Positions 23,476 through 27,418 of a DNA stretch of 27,418 bases are shown piece after piece. The notes under the pieces were generated by a model that saw only the letters and a program-made list of their open reading frames with translations, was not told where the DNA came from and searched no databases. The translations under genes were made by a program, and so were the position numbers. This DNA comes from Gemmatimonadaceae bacterium (GTDB lineage: Bacteria > Gemmatimonadota > Gemmatimonadetes > Gemmatimonadales > Gemmatimonadaceae). The stretch spans positions 1 through 27,418 of the forward strand of contig JACMLI010000093.1 of the NCBI GenBank assembly GCA_014379705.1, in the 5' to 3' direction. The first letter of the stretch is position 1. Each line of letters begins with the position of its first letter.

Positions 23476-25862
23476 TGCGCCTCAATGCGCTCAGCGTTCG
23501 TCAGAAGTTGATCGGGATGCTCATGGTGACCTCGGGGGCAGCCGTCGCGATCGCTTCCGGCGCGACGATGTTGTACGACGCGCATCGCGCGCGCGTGTCG
23601 CTGCGTGAGGACCTGTCGTCCGTTGCGGACATCGCGGGCGCGAACAGCGTGGCGGCGTTGACGTTCGGCGACGTGCAGGCGGCAATGGAGATTCTGCTGG
23701 AGCTGCGCCACAAGCCTGCGCTTGTCGCCGCCGCGTTGTACGACAAAGACGGCACACTCTTCGCCGCGTTCCGGCGCGAGGGCTCGAAGGCGGAGACACT
23801 GCCGCCCATGGTGAACGGGGCAACCAGTGTCCTGACGAACACCCGAAGCACCGTGACGCGCGCCGTGGCGCTCCCGGGACAGGCGGATGCCTACATATAC
23901 GTTGCATCGGACCTGTCCCAGATCAATGCGCGGCTCGTGAGCCAGGCCCTGGTGATCGTCGCCATCATGATGGGCACGCTGGTCCTCGCCTGGGTGATCG
24001 CGCATCGCCTGCAGCGTGTCATCTCGACCCCGATCCTCGACCTGGCACGAACGGCGCGCCAGGTCTCCGAGACCGAGGACTATTCCGTTCGCGCGACTAC
24101 CGTCATCGGCCGCGAAGACGAGATCGGCTCGCTCGTCGAGGTGTTCAATGGCATGTTGTTCCAGATTGAGGACCGCGAGGCGAGGTTGCTGGGCCACCGC
24201 GAGGATCTCGAGCGTGAGGTGATCGCGCGGACCGTCGATCTCGTCGCCGCAAAGGAGCGCGCGGAAGTCGCGAACCATGCGAAGAGCGAATTCCTGGCGA
24301 ACATGAGCCACGAGATCCGGACGCCGATGAACGGCGTCATCGGCATGACGGAACTCACGCTCGACACCGAGCTGACGACTGAGCAGCGCGGATACCTCGA
24401 GATCGTCAAGAGCTCCGCGGACTCGCTGCTGAACGTCATCAACGACATCCTCGACTTCTCGAAGATCGAGGCCCGAAAGCTCGAGTTGGACCCGATCGAG
24501 TTCGACCTGCACGGCGCCATCGACAACGTGGTGCGCCTGATGGCGCCACGGGCGCACCAGAAGGGCCTGGAACTCGCCTGTGCGATTGCGCCGGACGTAT
24601 CGCCGTACGTCATCGGCGATCCGGGGCGCCTTGGGCAGATCCTCATGAACCTGATCTCAAACGCCGTGAAGTTCACGGAGCGCGGCGAGGTCGTGTTGCG
24701 CGCGGTGCTCGAGGCCCAGGATGCGCGTACGGACCAGGTGCATCTCACGGTGACTGACACCGGCATTGGCATCCCCCGCGAAAAGCAGGCGACGATCTTC
24801 GAGTCCTTCTCGCAGGCCGACACGTCGACGACCCGCCGCTTCGGGGGTACGGGGCTGGGACTCACCATCGCGTCACAGTTGACGGCCTTGATGGGGGGGC
24901 GCATCTGGGTCGAGAGTGAACCGGACGTCGGGACCACGTTCCATGTGACGATTCCGTTCGAGCGCTGCGCGGCCCCTGTCCCCGCGGCCCCACTCGACCA
25001 GACGGATCTTCGCGGCGTCCGCGTCCTGGTCGTCGACGACAACACCACCAACCGCAAGATCCTCGAGCTGATGTTGCGCGGTTGGGGAATGGAGCCGACC
25101 CTGGTCGACAGCGGCATGGCTGCGCTCGACGCCTTGCGGAGCGCACGGGCGCGCAACGCACCGTTCAACCTCGTGCTGCTCGATTTCCAGATGCCGGACA
25201 TGGATGGCTTCGAGGTGGCGGCACGGATCACGAAGCAGCCGGAGCACGCCGCCACCACGATCATGATGCTGTCATCGGTCGGCGAGCGCGGTGAAGATGC
25301 CCGGTGCCGTGCGCTCGGCCTGACGGCGTACCTGACCAAGCCGGTGCGCCAGCCGCTGCTCTACCAGGCGATCTGCTCGTCACTCGCGACAAAGCGGGTG
25401 GCGGTCCCCACGCCCACGCTCGTGCCTCGTCAGGCAATGCCCGAGGCCCACCGGTCGTTGCGCGTGCTGCTCGCCGAGGACAATGAAGTGAACGCCATGT
25501 TGGCGACGGCGTTGTTGAGGAAGGCCGGGCACATCGTGACGTTGGCAAAGACCGGGAGAGAGGCGCTCGACGCCGTGACCCTGTCGCAGGGCTACGAGGC
25601 CATCGACATGGTCTTCATGGACGTGCAGATGCCGGAGATGGACGGCTTGGCGGCAACGATGGCCATCCGAGACGCGGAAGCCGGTACGGGGCGACACATT
25701 CCCATCGTCGCGCTGACGGCACACGCCATGGCCGACGATCGGCAGCGGTGTCTCGACGCGGGAGCAGATGGCTACCTGTCGAAGCCGTTCCAGCCGGCAG
25801 ACCTGTACGCGGCGGTCGAGGAAGTCCAACGTGCGCTGTCGCTGTTGGTGCAAACGCCCTGA
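23472..25862 (+). CDS. Membrane hybrid histidine kinase with CHASE8-like sensor, HAMP and two receiver domains
   Basis: A 796-residue hybrid kinase. Transmembrane helices at about 13-34 and 158-177 frame a 120-residue periplasmic domain resembling CHASE8 (REDLSSVADIAGANSVAALTFGD onward), the sensor type found in YfiN. HAMP follows at about 178-232, HisKA with phospho-acceptor H280 (NMSHEIRTPMNG), and HATPase_c at about 380-495 with N-box LMNLISNAVKF, DTGIGI and FGGTGLGL. Receiver 1 (516-635) has D571 and K623, and receiver 2 (663-787) has D717 and K771. No HPt domain is present, so phosphate must pass to a separate HPt protein or response regulator outside this window. The ATG at 23472 overlaps the YfiR stop as ATGA, so the two are coupled. 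The output target is unknown. Confidence 0.93.
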   Translation: MMRLNALSVRQKLIGMLMVTSGAAVAIASGATMLYDAHRARVSLREDLSSVADIAGANSVAALTFGDVQAAMEILLELRHKPALVAAALYDKDGTLFAAFRREGSKAETLPPMVNGATSVLTNTRSTVTRAVALPGQADAYIYVASDLSQINARLVSQALVIVAIMMGTLVLAWVIAHRLQRVISTPILDLARTARQVSETEDYSVRATTVIGREDEIGSLVEVFNGMLFQIEDREARLLGHREDLEREVIARTVDLVAAKERAEVANHAKSEFLANMSHEIRTPMNGVIGMTELTLDTELTTEQRGYLEIVKSSADSLLNVINDILDFSKIEARKLELDPIEFDLHGAIDNVVRLMAPRAHQKGLELACAIAPDVSPYVIGDPGRLGQILMNLISNAVKFTERGEVVLRAVLEAQDARTDQVHLTVTDTGIGIPREKQATIFESFSQADTSTTRRFGGTGLGLTIASQLTALMGGRIWVESEPDVGTTFHVTIPFERCAAPVPAAPLDQTDLRGVRVLVVDDNTTNRKILELMLRGWGMEPTLVDSGMAALDALRSARARNAPFNLVLLDFQMPDMDGFEVAARITKQPEHAATTIMMLSSVGERGEDARCRALGLTAYLTKPVRQPLLYQAICSSLATKRVAVPTPTLVPRQAMPEAHRSLRVLLAEDNEVNAMLATALLRKAGHIVTLAKTGREALDAVTLSQGYEAIDMVFMDVQMPEMDGLAATMAIRDAEAGTGRHIPIVALTAHAMADDRQRCLDAGADGYLSKPFQPADLYAAVEEVQRALSLLVQTP

Positions 25863-26017
25863 CGGACGCGATGCTGCGTAGTCCGGTCCGTCACGCCGGC
25901 GTCCGTACCCACATGCGTGCCACCATCACGCCGTTCGGATAGGGTACTTTCCAAGGTCACCGCCTGCCGCCAGGGACGGTTCGACCCTCGCGGCTGAACC
26001 CGCACGTTGGAGCTTTC

Positions 26018-26614
26018 GTGCTGCCCCCTAGTGACGTTGCATATCGGATCGATGCCACCGATCGCATCGTGACCGTGAGTGATGGGTGGGTCTCCTTTGC
26101 CGAGGCAAACGGTGGTGAGCGTGTGCTGCCGCCACGGATCCTTGGCACGTCGCTGTGGTCCTCGATCGCCGATTCCGCCACGCGGGAAGTGTATCGGGTC
26201 ATGCTGGGCCGCGTCCGGAAGGGAGTGGGCGCCGTGCGGTTCCAGTTCCGCTGCGACAGCCCCGATGTCCGACGGCTCCTCGAGATGCAGGTCACCGTCT
26301 CCGGGGGCGACGAAGTCGCCTTTCAGACGCACCTCGTCCAGAGTCAGCCGCGCACCGAAGTCGGCGCGCTGCATTCGGACACCACGCGATCTGAGGCGAT
26401 ACTCACGATCTGCGGGTGGTGCATGCAAGTTCCGGTGAACGGGGAATGGCTGGAGATCGAAGAGGCGATCACCGCGCTCGGCCTGTTCGCGGGGTCAGCC
26501 ACGCCCCAACTCTCACACGGCATGTGCCCGGCGTGCTACAGCACCATGATGGCCACGCTCGATGATCCCGCACTCAGTGCTGGGGGGCAGGTGACGGTCG
26601 GCGCGCTGCCCTGA
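26018..26614 (+). CDS. PAS-like domain protein with C-terminal Cys/His cluster
   Basis: A 198-residue soluble protein. Residues 8-105 form a PAS-like domain (YRIDATDRIVTVSDGWVSFA, LGTSLWSSIADSATREVY, RFQFRCDSPDVRRLLEM). The C-terminal part has C132-x2-C135 and HGMCPAC (H167, C170, C173), with NGEWLEIEEAI between them. This Cys pair with a spacer and HGxCxxC recurs at the ends of PAS-containing and two-component signalling proteins, and probably binds zinc or another metal. The start is a GTG at 26018 with GGAG six bases upstream. There is no kinase or output domain, so it may act as a stand-alone sensor or protein-binding partner. It lies 155 bases after the hybrid kinase, so a functional link is possible but unproven. 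Confidence 0.75.
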   Translation: MLPPSDVAYRIDATDRIVTVSDGWVSFAEANGGERVLPPRILGTSLWSSIADSATREVYRVMLGRVRKGVGAVRFQFRCDSPDVRRLLEMQVTVSGGDEVAFQTHLVQSQPRTEVGALHSDTTRSEAILTICGWCMQVPVNGEWLEIEEAITALGLFAGSATPQLSHGMCPACYSTMMATLDDPALSAGGQVTVGALP

Positions 26615-26723
26615 GCCTCGGCAGCGCCAGCGACGACGGCTAGCCCGATCAGCGTCTGGACCTGAGATTGCACACCCGCGGCACAGCCTGACCGCGTCTC
26701 GGCTCCTCACCCCCGAAAACCCA

Positions 26724-27418
26724 ATGAAGGCAACACGTACAGTCTTCGTCGTGCTCACGCTCGTCGCTTCGTCGAGTCGGGTGGCCAGCGCGCAACAGCT
26801 CGAACCACGCCCCGTGCCCACGCGCCCCGTGGAGTCGTTCACCTTCCAGTCGCCGTCCATGGGCGTGCGGTACGGCGTCAACGTGGGATTGCCATCGGGC
26901 TACAAGCCCGGCGGTACCACGAAGTACGGTGCCCTCATCACGACCGATGGCGACGCGTTCTTTTCGGATGTGCACGAGGGAGCGGTGCACCTGGACGGCA
27001 TCATCGAGCCCCTCTTCATCGTCAGCATCGGGGTGCCGCGCAGTGATGGGGAGCAGGAGCACACACGCCGGCGCGTCTACGAGTTTTCGCCGCCGGACTG
27101 GGACATGAAGGACCCGTTCGGACAGGCGGTCACCGGGCTGTGCAAGGAACTCAAGTTCGCCGAGGGCAAGTGCACGGGCGGCGCTTCACGCTTCCTCAAC
27201 GCCATTGTCTCGGAGCTGATCCCGATGATTGCGGCGAAGTACCCGATCGATCGCGAGAACCTCGGTCTGTTCGGCATCTCGGCGGGCGGGTTCTTCACGA
27301 CGTGGGCGATGTTCCAGCCGAACGTGCCCTTCAAGAAGTACCTGATCTCGAGTCCGGCCATGGCGTACGGCGACGGCGAGGCGTTTCGGCTGGAAGAGAA
27401 GTTCGCCAAGGAGCATAA
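26724..27418 (+). CDS. Secreted esterase-family alpha/beta hydrolase, cut by the window end
   Basis: The open frame runs from ATG 26724 to the window edge without a stop: 231 codons plus two bases, so the C-terminus is missing. Residues 1-23 form a signal peptide ending near ASAQQ. The rest follows the esterase-D/Fes/IroE pattern: SMGVRYGVNVGLPSGYKPGG, then IVSIGVPRSDGEQ, a CKELK segment, and the nucleophile elbow LFGISAGGF, whose S186 is the predicted catalytic serine. DRENLGLFGISAGG is a hallmark of this family, which includes siderophore-lactone and other ester hydrolases. The acid and histidine of the triad lie beyond the window. A role with the TonB receptor 3.8 kb upstream can only be guessed. 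The ribosome-binding site is weak. Confidence 0.85.
   Translation, partial: MKATRTVFVVLTLVASSSRVASAQQLEPRPVPTRPVESFTFQSPSMGVRYGVNVGLPSGYKPGGTTKYGALITTDGDAFFSDVHEGAVHLDGIIEPLFIVSIGVPRSDGEQEHTRRRVYEFSPPDWDMKDPFGQAVTGLCKELKFAEGKCTGGASRFLNAIVSELIPMIAAKYPIDRENLGLFGISAGGFFTTWAMFQPNVPFKKYLISSPAMAYGDGEAFRLEEKFAKEH

Noticed and set aside
23253..24557. Long antisense frames, such as 434 codons here, 383 at 8813-9964, 336 at 21093-22103, 308 at 13151-14077 and 269 at 5653-6462.
   Set aside because: They run opposite to genes with clear families, have Arg/Ala/His-rich low-information sequence and no domain, as expected from high G+C shadow frames.
20931..27418. A siderophore system made of the TonB receptor and the Fes/IroE-like esterase.
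   Set aside because: The two are 3.8 kb apart with unrelated genes between, no siderophore genes are present, and both families have many other substrates.

Overview
The window is G+C-rich (roughly two thirds by eye) and comes from a diderm bacterium: it encodes a TonB-dependent receptor, lipoproteins, two proteins with Tat-type leaders and many secreted enzymes. The mix (LVIVD propeller with BIG2 domains, DUF4932-like protein, DM13 protein, baeRF protein, many small secreted proteins of unknown role) fits Gemmatimonadota best. No rRNA or marker gene is present to prove this, and I see no tRNA, CRISPR array, phage or intact transposase.

Layout, left half. A secreted amidohydrolase (9-1388, +) faces a minus-strand block of a DM13 protein, a degenerate EgtD-like methyltransferase-fold protein, an ECF sigma factor and its soluble zinc anti-sigma partner (3941 down to 1471). 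A secreted lactonase-like beta-propeller (4127-5275, +) runs convergently into a two-gene redox unit: a Tat-exported gluconate 2-dehydrogenase subunit 3-like protein and a GMC flavoprotein with a four-cysteine cluster (7397 down to 5254). Next come a small membrane protein (7789-8340), a striking strand-sorted ACTGG/CCAGT inverted repeat (8395-8632) and a BIG2/LVIVD surface protein (8678-10699). Downstream lie a GGGGTCAGA hairpin and a decayed second copy of part of the small membrane protein gene.

Middle. An NTF2-like secreted protein (-), a DUF4932-like putative metalloprotein with HELNH motif (+), a luciferase-like monooxygenase (+), an S8 protease with an I9-type propeptide and no ATG/GTG start (+), a small lipoprotein (-) and a 1004-residue GH127 glycosidase (-). 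The GH127 protein carries a LamG domain inside the catalytic domain, apparently in circularly permuted order.

Right half, all on +. A baeRF/Balon-like ribosome-associated protein is followed by a tight operon of TonB-dependent receptor, YfiR-family periplasmic protein and membrane hybrid histidine kinase (20931-25862). The two downstream genes of the operon overlap their upstream neighbours by 26 and 4 bases. Next are a PAS-like protein ending in a Cys/His cluster and the start of a secreted esterase cut by the window edge.

The most interesting systems are the receptor-YfiR-kinase operon, which looks like YfiR/YfiN periplasmic control rewired from cyclic-di-GMP to phosphorelay; the DM13/EgtD-like/ECF/zinc anti-sigma block; the permuted LamG insertion in GH127; and the ACTGG inverted repeat. 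Functional statements about them are inferences from sequence alone.
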